Source of the DNA: Cytophaga aurantiaca DSM 3654
GTDB taxonomy: Bacteria; Bacteroidota; Bacteroidia; Cytophagales; Cytophagaceae
Direction of reading: 5' to 3'
NCBI RefSeq assembly: GCF_000379725.1
Contig: NZ_KB903628.1
Location: forward strand, 25,700-89,699
Length of the DNA: 64,000 nucleotides
Of this stretch, positions 45,170-56,008 are shown one piece after another. Made by a program: the position numbers and the translations under genes. The notes under the pieces were generated by a model. The model was given only the letters and a program-made list of their open reading frames with translations, was not told the DNA's origin and searched no databases. Numbering within the stretch: the first letter of the stretch is position 1; every line of letters starts with the position of its first letter.

Positions 45170-46414
45170 TTATAGTACTTCAAGTTGTTTTTTCAAATCT
45201 GCATCAGTAGTAGGCAAGAGGTCAAGAGTTATCGTTTCTTTTTCTTTAATTTGAAAAGTTTTTATTGCATAGAATGCTTTTTTCTTTTGATACGCAGTTA
45301 TTAAAATACTTACTGTTTCTCCTACAGGCAATAAGGTTTTTTCATAGTCACCATGTGTAAAAGCGTATGAATTGTCTTTTTTCTGATAACCTGGCAAATA
45401 CATATTTTTATTTTTAATAATCATACTAACAAATACATTATCAAATTGATCTTGATTATTTATCAGAACGATTAAGTCTATCTCCTTTGTTCGAGGGTCA
45501 TTATAAAGCCGATCAATATTTGCCCATCCTAATTTTTTAATTGAGAAAATGTAATTTGATTTCGAGTCTTCACTGAAAGAATTCTGTCCTTTTGGTTTAC
45601 CTACCTGCACTTGTGTTTCAACTGAATTAGATTCTTGCCATTCGCTCCCTGTTTCTGTCTTAATCAATGTCACTTCAAATGAATCCATTTGAATCGTTGA
45701 ATCTTTAGAAATCATCAATCCATTACCTGCCCATATCAAGGCAGTAATTTTATTTTGCAATTCAACCGGACAATCATCATGCTTAGGTGCTGGACCTGGA
45801 TTGTTATAGCTTCCTGTATAGTGATAACCTTTTACGGAATAGGCAACATTTGATGTTTTCACAACACCTCTTTGTTGAACAATTGCTCCTTGTGCTTTAT
45901 CTATCTTTTCATTTTCTATTACAACAGGATTTATCCAATTCATTCCATTTTCAGTTTCAACACCTTCAAACAATTGCATGTTTTCTAAAATTGAATCGGA
46001 AGGCATTTTAATTCCAATAGATTTATTTTTCGCAATTTGAAGTTGAATATTATTAGATGTTGCGTTTATATAGACCATTCCTCCACTTTCAAGAAAGCGT
46101 CCATTTGATGTTGTTGTTAGATTGCCAAGAATTATATCTGCTTTTGTCAAACATTCTTTAAACTCTAAATTGATCAACCCTTTCACAGGATTTCCATTTG
46201 TATCTACAAAAGTATTTGGTTCAATTGTTAGGGTTGTCCCTTGTTTTCCAGTTAAAATTGTATCGATATCCGACTTTATAGAAAACTCTTGAATAGGAAT
46301 ATTTTCGGTAGTTATTAACTTAGAAAGTCCTTTCGTTTTTTCTTCTGAATTTTGACACCCGAATAAAAATAAAATAATTCCTAGTAGCAAGCATCTAAAA
46401 AAAATGTTTATCAT
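45170..46414 (-). CDS. Lipoprotein of unknown function
   Basis: A 414-residue lipoprotein (lipobox LFGC, mature start QNSEEK). The N-terminal part TLTIEPNTFVDTNGNPVKG is a carboxypeptidase-like/Ig-like beta segment seen in many Bacteroidota surface lipoproteins. The remainder, including HDDCPVELQNKITALI and ITAYQKKKAFYAIKTF, is unrecognised. It is flanked by two copies of a short sequence that matches the end of the upstream propeller gene, which suggests the gene was inserted there. Confidence 0.7.
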   Translation of the reverse strand: MINIFFRCLLLGIILFLFGCQNSEEKTKGLSKLITTENIPIQEFSIKSDIDTILTGKQGTTLTIEPNTFVDTNGNPVKGLINLEFKECLTKADIILGNLTTTSNGRFLESGGMVYINATSNNIQLQIAKNKSIGIKMPSDSILENMQLFEGVETENGMNWINPVVIENEKIDKAQGAIVQQRGVVKTSNVAYSVKGYHYTGSYNNPGPAPKHDDCPVELQNKITALIWAGNGLMISKDSTIQMDSFEVTLIKTETGSEWQESNSVETQVQVGKPKGQNSFSEDSKSNYIFSIKKLGWANIDRLYNDPRTKEIDLIVLINNQDQFDNVFVSMIIKNKNMYLPGYQKKDNSYAFTHGDYEKTLLPVGETVSILITAYQKKKAFYAIKTFQIKEKETITLDLLPTTDADLKKQLEVL

Positions 46415-46501
46415 TTTTAATATTATGTTTAATTATCTCCCTAATCTAATTGATTTGAAGCCATATTACAAATATTATAGTTTGAGTAAGTAAAACACAC
46501 T

Positions 46502-46549
46502 TTGGGTAATGAACGGGGAAAGCTTTTTAAAGTCCTTCTGAAAAAATAA
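46502..46549 (+). pseudogene. 3' gene fragment matching the end of the propeller gene
   Basis: In one frame this reads LGNERGKLFKVLLKK-stop. The gene at 44238-45101 ends RVTNERGKLFKIIL-stop. The bases AATGAACGGGGAAAG are identical and later codons differ mostly synonymously. Nothing homologous is seen upstream of about 46500. It is a decayed end of a paralogue or the displaced original end. Confidence 0.7.
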
Positions 46550-46569
46550 ACATGCTTGGTTAAAAAATT

Positions 46570-46600
46570 ACGTCGTCGAGGTTTATAACCTCGACGACGT
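46570..46600. repeat. Perfect intergenic palindrome
   Basis: ACGTCGTCGAGGTT-TAT-AACCTCGACGACGT, a 14-bp perfect stem with a 3-base loop. Its centre (AGGTTTATAACCT) is similar to that of the palindrome at 14871-14905 (AAGGTTTTAAAAACCTT), which suggests a repeat family with variable arms. It may also end the metY transcript. Confidence 0.8.
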
Positions 46601-46651
46601 TAGCATAGTTTCAATTTCAAAAAGTATCCAACTACTCAAAGAAATTTTTAA

Positions 46652-48292
<1,641 letters not shown>

Positions 48293-49000
48293 ATGAAAAA
48301 GATATTTCTGTTTCTAGGCATTGTTTTATCTAGTCTTAACATTCTCCACGCCCAAAATCCTGCGGATAGTTTTTATCCTTTTAAAGAAGGTTCAACCTGG
48401 GAATTGTCAAGTTTCAACGCAAAAGGAAATCCAACCGGGCGAAACGTATACACGATCACAAAAGTAATTTCAAGCGGTAAGACATATACCGCTTCTGTTC
48501 ACAGTACTTCTTTCAACGAAAAAGATAAAGAATTGAGCAACTCTGATTACGATGTTGTTTTTTCAAATGGAGACATTCATATTGACATGAAATCCATGAT
48601 AACAAATGAGCAACAGCAGCAATTCAAAGACATGACGATGAATATTGAAGGCAATGATCTCATTATTCCGAAATCATTAACCGTTGGTCAAGTACTGGCA
48701 AATGGAGATATGAAAGCCAATGTATATAGTGGCTCAACACTTTTTTCAACAATCAGCTACGTATCAAGCGAACGTAAGGTATTGGCAAAGGAATCTGTAA
48801 CTACTCCTGCAGGCACATTCGATGCGTATAAAGTTACTTCAAAGATAAATTCTGTTACTACAACGATGGGAATTCCGATTAAATTTGAATTTACTGTTAT
48901 TGAATGGTATGCCTATGGAAATGGCGCTGTACGCTCTGAGGTATATAATAAAAGCGGAAAATTAGTCAGCTATTCCGTATTATCAAAAATCACCAATTAA
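48293..49000 (+). CDS. Exported TapB-like protein
   Basis: A 235-residue protein with a signal peptide (cleavage near LHA-QNP). FYPFKEGSTWELSSFNAKGNP at the mature start and the later TTPAGTFDAYKVTSKI and WYAYGNGAVRSEVYN are typical of the TapB/DUF3108-like beta-sandwich family in Bacteroidota. The role is unknown; a periplasmic location is likely. It is divergent from metY and followed by a long hairpin. Confidence 0.8.
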   Translation: MKKIFLFLGIVLSSLNILHAQNPADSFYPFKEGSTWELSSFNAKGNPTGRNVYTITKVISSGKTYTASVHSTSFNEKDKELSNSDYDVVFSNGDIHIDMKSMITNEQQQQFKDMTMNIEGNDLIIPKSLTVGQVLANGDMKANVYSGSTLFSTISYVSSERKVLAKESVTTPAGTFDAYKVTSKINSVTTTMGIPIKFEFTVIEWYAYGNGAVRSEVYNKSGKLVSYSVLSKITN

Positions 49001-49001
49001 C

Positions 49002-49050
49002 TATTGCAATACAGAGAATAAAACATTTGTTTATTCTCTGTATTGCAATA
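49002..49050. terminator. Long hairpin after the TapB-like gene
   Basis: A perfect 21-bp stem (49002-49022 and 49030-49050) with a 7-base loop, starting 2 bases after the stop codon. There is no T run after it on the plus strand, so it may protect the mRNA end instead of terminating by itself. Confidence 0.7.
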
Positions 49051-49132
49051 CCAACTATTAGACCTACCTTCTGCCAACCAGAATCTCCGTATATTTTTCG
49101 GTGTGGAATTACATTAAAATTTCACATCAGCT

Positions 49133-49744
49133 ATGTCGCACCTCGAAGATATTTCTTTAAAAGTAGAACAGTTTTATACAGCTTTAGATAAAGACCTGAC
49201 TACGTTTCAAACACAGGCCAAGTATTCGTGCATTGCAGGTTGTTCCAAATGTTGTACCTCACCCAATATTGAAGCAAGCATTTTAGAATTACTTCCCTAT
49301 GCATTTTATTTATATAAAAATAATTCTGCTGAAATCGTATACGATCGTTTGTTATTAAATAATTCTCCTATTTGTAATCTCTATCAACCGCTTCAAACAA
49401 CAAAACAAAAAGGTGGTTGCTCCAGCTATACACATCGTGCTTTGATCTGCAGATTGTTTGGCTTTTCATTCACCCGAAATAAAACAGGCGAATCTACATT
49501 GCTAACATGTACTACTATTAAAGATACATACCCTAAAATATCTGAATCGCTCAACATTCAGGCAAAAAAAGGATTGTCTGTTCCTTTGGCAACAAATTAC
49601 TATAACCAGCTAACGGATATCGATTATAATTTAAGCAAACAGCAATTCCCAATCAATGAAGCAATGCGACTGGCAATTGAAATGATCTTGAATCATTATC
49701 ATTATAGCGAGCCCTTTGGTGAAGACATCAAAAATGCATCATGA
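49133..49744 (+). CDS. YkgJ-type cysteine cluster protein
   Basis: A 203-residue protein. The Cys pattern of the YkgJ/CxxCxxCC zinc- or iron-binding family is present: CIAGCSKCC at about 32-40, then GGCSSYTHRALICRLFGFSF and LLTC. No enzymatic role is established. It is 79 bases before an ABC-efflux operon on the same strand, without a clear terminator between them. Confidence 0.85.
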   Translation: MSHLEDISLKVEQFYTALDKDLTTFQTQAKYSCIAGCSKCCTSPNIEASILELLPYAFYLYKNNSAEIVYDRLLLNNSPICNLYQPLQTTKQKGGCSSYTHRALICRLFGFSFTRNKTGESTLLTCTTIKDTYPKISESLNIQAKKGLSVPLATNYYNQLTDIDYNLSKQQFPINEAMRLAIEMILNHYHYSEPFGEDIKNAS

Positions 49745-49823
49745 TCATCTATTAAGATGTTTTAAGTCATTTAAAATTCCCGGCTAGATATATACCTTCA
49801 TTAAGATCTAAAAAATAAGTTTC

Positions 49824-50915
49824 ATGCGTTATACAACATTATTAACAACTTTTATATTTTGTATTGCAGGCATTTTTAGTTGCAAGAAAAAAACAGCTAC
49901 AATCCAGCCCATAGTAAAAGACATTACTGAATCCGTTTATGCTTCAGGAAAAATAAAAGCTGCAGAACAATATGCGGTATTCGCAACCGTAAATGGAATT
50001 TTAAAACAAGCTTTTGTAAAGCCAGGTGACACGATTCAAAAAGGTGCGAAGCTATTCTTATTAGATGATCAAACATCTGATTTGTCAAATGAAAATGCCA
50101 GAATCAATCTTGAATTAAGTGAAGAAAACAGCAATCGTAATTCTGACAAATTAAAAGAGTTTACGTTAGCTAAAAATATTGCTTACAATAAATTTCAGTT
50201 AGACTCCAGTATCTATATGAAACAAAAACATCTCTGGGAAATGAATATTGGCACTGAAATAGAATTTGAGCAAAAGAAACTTGCCTATCAAACATCCAGA
50301 TCAAACTATGAAATCACAAACAGCCAATATGCGCAAGCAAAAAGGCAATTAGCAACGGATGCTAAAGTGGCTTCTAACAATTATAACATTACAAAAAAAC
50401 AACAGGCTGATTATACAATTAAAAGTTTAATGAATGGAACGGTATATGATGTTTTGAAGGAACAAGGCGAATTAGTTACCCCGCAAACTCAACTTGCTGT
50501 CATTGGACTAAGCAATCAATTTATTATTGAATTGGAAATTGATGAAAAAGATATTTCAAGAATTAAACTTAATCAACATATTGAAATAAATATGGATAGT
50601 TACAAAGGTCAGGTATTCGAAGGTGTAATCACAAGTATCTATCCGATCATGAATGAGCGTACACGAACATTCACTGTTAAAGCACAGTTCATTAATCAAC
50701 CACCTACAATCTATCCAAACCTGAGTGTTGAAGCAAACATCATCATTCATACGAAAAAAAATGCACTGGTTATTCCAACGTCGTATTTATTAAATGGCTC
50801 AACCGTATTGCTTGAAGATAATAAAGCAATACCTGTTAAAACAGGTTTACAAAATTATGATTATGTTGAAATTCTTGAAGGAATAAAATCAACAGACATT
50901 CTTTATAAACCATAA
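49824..50915 (+). CDS. Efflux periplasmic adaptor lipoprotein (MacA/RND-adaptor type)
   Basis: A 363-residue lipoprotein (lipobox IFSC). The biotinyl-lipoyl domain halves flank a coiled-coil hairpin: AVFATVNGILKQAFVKPGDTI (about 50-70), a long helical pair (about 90-190), then MNGTVYDVLKEQGELVTPQT. A beta-barrel domain follows (IEINMDSYKGQVFEGVITSI). It couples the inner-membrane transporter to an outer-membrane factor. It is 7 bases from the permease gene. No TolC-like gene is in the operon. Confidence 0.9.
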   Translation: MRYTTLLTTFIFCIAGIFSCKKKTATIQPIVKDITESVYASGKIKAAEQYAVFATVNGILKQAFVKPGDTIQKGAKLFLLDDQTSDLSNENARINLELSEENSNRNSDKLKEFTLAKNIAYNKFQLDSSIYMKQKHLWEMNIGTEIEFEQKKLAYQTSRSNYEITNSQYAQAKRQLATDAKVASNNYNITKKQQADYTIKSLMNGTVYDVLKEQGELVTPQTQLAVIGLSNQFIIELEIDEKDISRIKLNQHIEINMDSYKGQVFEGVITSIYPIMNERTRTFTVKAQFINQPPTIYPNLSVEANIIIHTKKNALVIPTSYLLNGSTVLLEDNKAIPVKTGLQNYDYVEILEGIKSTDILYKP

Positions 50916-50922
50916 ATAGCGG

Positions 50923-52182
50923 ATGAATTTAAAATTATTGATAGAAATATCTATTGGCTTATTGAGAGCCCGAATCAAACAATCCATTGTTGCTGCAGTT
51001 GGAGTCATGTTCGGGGTTTGTATGTTTGTCACTTTGCTCAGTTTTATGAATGGATTAAACCAAATGCTGGATGGATTAATCATTAATAGAACCGCGCACA
51101 TTCGGCTATACAATGAAATTAAACAATCAACAGATCAACCTGTCAATGCTTCGAAAGCATATAAAGAAAATATAAACTTCATTCATTCTATAAAACCAAA
51201 AGATAAAGGAAAGGCTATATATAATTCAGAATCTATCATGCATGCATTAAACCAAGATTCAAGAGTTTTGGGCATTGCACCTAAAATTAATACTCCTATT
51301 TTTTATTCAGCTGGAGGAATAGAACTGCCTGGCCTAATCAATGGAATAGACATTGAAGCCGAACAGAAATTATTCTACTTAAACGATTACGTTATTGAAG
51401 GAAAATCGGCAGATCTATCCATCGTAAATAATAGTATTTTATTAGGTAATGGCGTTGCAGAAAAATTAATGGTTGAAATAGGTGATGTAATATATGTTAC
51501 TACCGCTCAAGGCACCATCTCAGCGCTAAAGGTAATAGGTCTTGTTCAATTTGGATTGATGGAAATTGATAACACCCAAAGTTATACATCGATTCAAACG
51601 GCTCAAAAACTTATGGGTGAATCAAACAATTACATTACGGATATTAACATAAAACTAAAAGATCTGTCTCAAGCTCCAGCTTTAGCAAAAGATTATGCAA
51701 AAAGGTTTGAACTCGATGCCATTGATATTCAAACAGCCAACGCGCAGTTTGAAACAGGAAGCTCTGTGCGAAGCATTATTTCATATGCTGTAGGAATTAC
51801 GTTATTGATCGTTGCAGGATTTGGCATCTACAATATTTTAAATATGATGATTTATGAAAAAATGGATACCATTGCCATTATGAAAGCTACAGGCTTTTCG
51901 GGGAAGGATGTCAAATACATTTTTATCTTTCTTTCATTAATCATAGGTATTGCAGGGGGAGTATTTGGTCTGGCGTTTGGGTATATGCTTTCATCCATTA
52001 TTGATCAAATACCTTTTGAAACTGCTTCTCTACCTACAATAAAAACGTATCCGATTTATTACAATCCAACCTATTATTTGATTGGCTTTACGTTTGCACT
52101 TTTAACAACCTACATTGCAGGCTTGCTTCCTGCACGCAAAGCAGGAAGCATTGATCCGGTTGAAATTATCAGAGGGAAATAA
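50923..52182 (+). CDS. ABC transporter permease (MacB/LolC-E type)
   Basis: A 419-residue permease of the FtsX/MacB superfamily: one N-terminal helix (about 18-40), a large periplasmic domain (about 45-280), then three C-terminal helices (about 285-310, 335-360, 380-405). EKMDTIAIMKATGFSGKDV is the coupling motif to the ATPase and ALLTTYIAGLLPARKAGSIDPVEIIRG is the typical C-terminus. It acts with the adaptor and ATPase on either side. The substrate, whether drug, peptide or lipoprotein, is unknown. Confidence 0.92.
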   Translation: MNLKLLIEISIGLLRARIKQSIVAAVGVMFGVCMFVTLLSFMNGLNQMLDGLIINRTAHIRLYNEIKQSTDQPVNASKAYKENINFIHSIKPKDKGKAIYNSESIMHALNQDSRVLGIAPKINTPIFYSAGGIELPGLINGIDIEAEQKLFYLNDYVIEGKSADLSIVNNSILLGNGVAEKLMVEIGDVIYVTTAQGTISALKVIGLVQFGLMEIDNTQSYTSIQTAQKLMGESNNYITDINIKLKDLSQAPALAKDYAKRFELDAIDIQTANAQFETGSSVRSIISYAVGITLLIVAGFGIYNILNMMIYEKMDTIAIMKATGFSGKDVKYIFIFLSLIIGIAGGVFGLAFGYMLSSIIDQIPFETASLPTIKTYPIYYNPTYYLIGFTFALLTTYIAGLLPARKAGSIDPVEIIRGK

Positions 52183-52184
52183 TC

Positions 52185-52859
52185 ATGTCAGAATTTATCT
52201 TAGATGCACGAAATATCTGCAAGGATTTTAATGATCCTGTAAAAATAGAAATCCTTAAAAACTTAAGTTTTACTGTTCGTCATGGCGAATTTGTTTCGGT
52301 AATGGGAAAATCCGGTTGTGGAAAATCTACCTTGTTGTATATTCTTTCGACTATGGATACGGATTATAAAGGTGAATTGTATTTGAATGGCGAATTACTG
52401 ACAGGAAAAAACGATGCACAATTAGCTCAGGTTCGAAATGAAAAAATTGGTTTTGTATTCCAGTTTCATTATTTGTTAAATGAATTTTCTATTCTTAAAA
52501 ATGTTATGATCCCCGGATTAAAACTTGGAAAATATTCTGCAGAAGAAATTGAACAAAGAGCAACCAAACATTTAGATACACTTGGCATGAAAGACCATAT
52601 GCTGAAAATGCCCAATCAATTAAGTGGCGGACAAAAACAACGCGTAGCAATTGCCCGTGCTTTAATAAATGATCCACTTATTATTATGGGCGATGAGCCA
52701 ACAGGTAACCTCGATAAACAAAATAGTGATTTGGTTTTTGATATTTTTAAAGATCTAACCAAAGAACTTAAACAAACATTATTAATTGTTACCCACGATG
52801 GCGACTTTGCAAAACGCACCGATCGTATTATTGAAATGAAAGATGGAGTAATTATTTAA
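52185..52859 (+). CDS. ABC transporter ATP-binding protein (LolD/MacB type)
   Basis: A 224-residue ATPase. Walker A is GKSGCGKST (41-49), the Q-loop is VFQFHYLLNEFS, the signature is LSGGQ (146-150), Walker B is LIIMGDEP with Asp170-Glu171, and the H-loop is VTHDGD. Length and sequence are like LolD and the MacB nucleotide-binding domain. It starts 2 bases after the permease gene, completing the adaptor-permease-ATPase operon. Confidence 0.93.
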   Translation: MSEFILDARNICKDFNDPVKIEILKNLSFTVRHGEFVSVMGKSGCGKSTLLYILSTMDTDYKGELYLNGELLTGKNDAQLAQVRNEKIGFVFQFHYLLNEFSILKNVMIPGLKLGKYSAEEIEQRATKHLDTLGMKDHMLKMPNQLSGGQKQRVAIARALINDPLIIMGDEPTGNLDKQNSDLVFDIFKDLTKELKQTLLIVTHDGDFAKRTDRIIEMKDGVII

Positions 52860-53201
52860 GTACAAGTATGATATAATATTCAAAAGTATTTCACTTATTC
52901 GTATTCAAAAATTTTCCTTATAATTTTATTTAAGATGAATAAATATTAATTGAACTTACAAACACATTCGATTCAGAAACACTTAACAATTGTATATTTT
53001 AAAACTGATTTTTTATTATAAAATAATTTAGTACAAGGTATTCGTACTAAAATTAAGGTATTTGTTTAATGAATATATTTTATTGAATAAATACCTCTCT
53101 AGATAGACTAACCTTATCAATTAGAATTCGTATTTTTAAATTGGTTCATTTTCTCCAAAATAGGATATAATGACTGGTTTATTTATTAATACTTATCCGC
53201 T
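52860..53201. other. AT-rich intergenic region
   Basis: 342 bases without a gene. GGTATTTGTTTAAT (53057-53070) pairs imperfectly with ATTGAATAAATACC (53082-53095), giving a possible leader hairpin before the T9SS cargo gene. AAGGTATT occurs twice nearby (at about 53034 and 53055). No clear terminator for the ABC operon is seen. Confidence 0.45.
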
Positions 53202-55004
53202 ATGAAAAAACAATTACTCTTGATAATCCTTTCTGTTTTATTTCTGTCAACTTCACTTATTGCGCAAACAACCGGCACCTATGTTGTCTCCGATAATGGG
53301 AACTATATGTATTCGTGTGTGGATTCAACGATTACAGTTGCAGACATTATTAAAAAAACCGGTATACATGATCTCAATGATCCCAGCGACAATGCAAGCA
53401 TGTATAAAATGTTTCGTTTAGAAGGAGCTGTGATTACTACAGATGAATTAACCAGCATACACTACAGTGATTACACGGCTGTGTTTATTCAAAAAATGAA
53501 TGCAACTGATTTTCATAATTCAGGCGTGCAGGTATTCCTTTATAATACAGTACCTCCTACTGCTTTATTTACTGTTGATACACTTAAATACACGGTTGAA
53601 AAAAATGCAACTGTAAATTTCACTTCTGACTTTTTCGCTAAATTTATTTTCTTCAGTAGCCAAAACGATCTTACAAGCCTTAATGAACGCATTTTGTTTA
53701 CAGATCAATCAATAGGAACTGAAGCGCCTATAAGTTCAAATAATACATGGTCTGTTGTTGGTAAAGGAAAATACAAAATCAGAGTGCAAGTGGCAGTATG
53801 CGATCCTCATGATTATTATTACGACAGCATTTATGTAATTGTAAATGAAACACCGTGTCTGAAGTTAGAAATTAAAAACATGCCATCCGTTTGCAGAGAT
53901 GACATTATTGACATTACTCCTTATGTATATCTTGATGGCAATGTAGCTTCAGCTACTGACCTAGCGCAAATGACTTTCACGAATAAAAGCTTATTAGGTG
54001 GACCAGGCACAACGTTTGATCCTGCCACAATGGATATGACAGAGATGGTTGACAAAACATCGCGTTTCCCTCAACTTCAAATTGTATACCAGCCAAATGT
54101 TGCATTAGGTGTTTGTACAAATTATACCTACACCCCTTCATTAAAAGTGCCTACCAAATTAATTACTACAGATCTTGTACTCACAAAAAATAATTATGGC
54201 GGAGCGGCAAATTATACGGTTGAAGGCGACTACTATGGTATTAACGATGTATTCACGAAAGATGTATTTAAAAAATTGTATTTAGATAATTTCAGTGTTG
54301 CGCATGGAGGTACTGTATTCGATTTTTATTCAGATGCTGCATTGCAATCACCTGTTTCAGGAAACAATTTAACACCGGGTACTTATTATATTATTGCAAC
54401 AAATCCGGATTGTTCGAATGACAGTACAAAGTTTACCGTGAATGTAAAAAATAAAGATTTTGATATTGTATGGCAAAGTGCTCCTGCTATTGGTAAAGGA
54501 TATTACACATTTACAGCTCCTTCATATAGTGGTGCAACATACGCATGGTTTGTATGGGGAGGATCTATCATCTCAAACTACACTGCAAATCCTGTAACCG
54601 TATACTTTTCAGAAACAGCGGCTCCATCAGTACTTGTAAGCTGTACAATAACGTTGCCTACAGCACGTACAACAGCAACAGACGGATCACTCAAATCGGC
54701 AGTATATGTAACATCTAACGAAAGCGGCGACAAAGTAGAAATAACACCAAGTATTACAACAGCAATCATTCCAGGTGTTGCAAAAAGTTCGCTTACTGCA
54801 TATCCAAATCCGGCAGCAGAATCATTTGCACTTTCAGGCACAGGTATGTATGATGTAAAAATTTACAATACACTTGGCCAATTGGTATATACCAATGCTT
54901 CCTATAAAGCTGAAACTCCCATTACCGTTTTAAATAAAGGCATGCACGTAGTGTATGTTACACAAAACGGAATTGCACAGGTAGTGAAAGTTATTGTAGA
55001 GTAA
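53202..55004 (+). CDS. T9SS cargo protein with C-terminal sorting domain
   Basis: A 600-residue secreted protein. A signal peptide (cleavage near LIA-QTT) is followed by beta-sandwich modules with scattered Cys. The C-terminal 75 residues are a type A sorting domain: SLTAYPNPAAESF, then YDVKIYNTLGQLVYTNASY and GMHVVYVTQNGIAQVVKVIV. No catalytic module is recognised. Proteins of this type are exported by T9SS and attached to or released from the surface. It is monocistronic with a terminator. Confidence 0.85.
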   Translation: MKKQLLLIILSVLFLSTSLIAQTTGTYVVSDNGNYMYSCVDSTITVADIIKKTGIHDLNDPSDNASMYKMFRLEGAVITTDELTSIHYSDYTAVFIQKMNATDFHNSGVQVFLYNTVPPTALFTVDTLKYTVEKNATVNFTSDFFAKFIFFSSQNDLTSLNERILFTDQSIGTEAPISSNNTWSVVGKGKYKIRVQVAVCDPHDYYYDSIYVIVNETPCLKLEIKNMPSVCRDDIIDITPYVYLDGNVASATDLAQMTFTNKSLLGGPGTTFDPATMDMTEMVDKTSRFPQLQIVYQPNVALGVCTNYTYTPSLKVPTKLITTDLVLTKNNYGGAANYTVEGDYYGINDVFTKDVFKKLYLDNFSVAHGGTVFDFYSDAALQSPVSGNNLTPGTYYIIATNPDCSNDSTKFTVNVKNKDFDIVWQSAPAIGKGYYTFTAPSYSGATYAWFVWGGSIISNYTANPVTVYFSETAAPSVLVSCTITLPTARTTATDGSLKSAVYVTSNESGDKVEITPSITTAIIPGVAKSSLTAYPNPAAESFALSGTGMYDVKIYNTLGQLVYTNASYKAETPITVLNKGMHVVYVTQNGIAQVVKVIVE

Positions 55005-55054
55005 TCTTATATTTCTTAATAAGATCCATTTGTAACGGATCTTACCGGATAAAA

Positions 55055-55092
55055 CAAAAGGTCTGAATGTTATATTCAGACCTTTTGTTTTT
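55055..55092 (+). terminator. Intrinsic terminator after the T9SS cargo gene
   Basis: CAAAAGGTCTGAAT pairs with ATTCAGACCTTTTG around a 5-base loop, followed by TTTTT. A second, smaller inverted repeat (TAAGATCC/GGATCTTA) lies just before it. Confidence 0.9.
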
Positions 55093-55104
55093 GAAGTGTT
55101 TTTT

Positions 55105-55974
55105 TTATTCTAAGATAAAATTCCTTAATACATCCGGATGCTTATTGACTGGTTTTTGTTTTAATGGATTTTTACTTGCATTAAAATATCGAAGCATTGG
55201 TGGTAAGTCCGGAATGATTTTTATTTTATTAAACGAACAATCCAAATAGTTAAGTGTAACAGGTAATACAGGAATTTCCGTTAAACCATTTGTATTGCAG
55301 CTTAAAATTTTAAGATTTACCGGAAGTGCGGGAAGCTTTGTGAGCGCATTCTTACTACAAAACAGCTGCTCCAGATCAGTCGGCAAATCTGGCAAAACAG
55401 TCAGTTTGTTATTTGAACAATCCAATGTCTTTAAACCATCAGGCAATGCAGGTAAAGCAGTGAATCTATTTCCGGAAACAGCTAAATTTATAATTGTCTC
55501 AGGTAAATCCGGAAGCGTCCAGATCACATTATCAAAACACGAAAGTACTTTTAGATTTTGAGGTAACTTCGGCAGAGTCGGCATTCTATTTTTTGAACAT
55601 ATTAATTCTGTCAAGCCATCAGGTAATTTAAGTATTTGTTGAATTTGATTGTGAAAACAATTTAATTCAGTCAATGATTCAGGTAAATTATTCAGAATGA
55701 TTAATCCGTTTTGAGAACAGTTTAACACTCTTAATGTTTTAAAATACTCGATCCCTGTCAGATCAATTATGTTATTCTCGCTTACATCAAGTTCTGTTTC
55801 TTTAATGATTTCCGTGCAGGTAATATCTAACTCGTCCCGGCTATTAAAACATGTAGGATATTTATTTTTTAAAACATTTCTAAAATTTAAATCCGGAATC
55901 ACAACATTGTTTTGTCCAAATGTAGAGATCGAAATTATACCTATCAGCAGGATAACCCAAAAGCATTTTGTCAT
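55105..55974 (-). CDS. Exported leucine-rich-repeat protein
   Basis: A 289-residue protein with a signal peptide (cleavage near TFG-QNN). From about residue 85 to 280 it is built of 20-21-residue leucine-rich repeats with the pattern LPxxLxxLxCsxNxLxxLPx, as in bacterial (Treponema/Bacteroides-type, YopM-like) LRR proteins. About nine repeats are present. The concave face Cys in L-x-C is unusually regular. The role in binding is unknown. Confidence 0.85.
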   Translation of the reverse strand: MTKCFWVILLIGIISISTFGQNNVVIPDLNFRNVLKNKYPTCFNSRDELDITCTEIIKETELDVSENNIIDLTGIEYFKTLRVLNCSQNGLIILNNLPESLTELNCFHNQIQQILKLPDGLTELICSKNRMPTLPKLPQNLKVLSCFDNVIWTLPDLPETIINLAVSGNRFTALPALPDGLKTLDCSNNKLTVLPDLPTDLEQLFCSKNALTKLPALPVNLKILSCNTNGLTEIPVLPVTLNYLDCSFNKIKIIPDLPPMLRYFNASKNPLKQKPVNKHPDVLRNFILE

Positions 55975-56008
55975 TTTATACGTATTTAAAATTAAACGAA
56001 GAGTAAAA

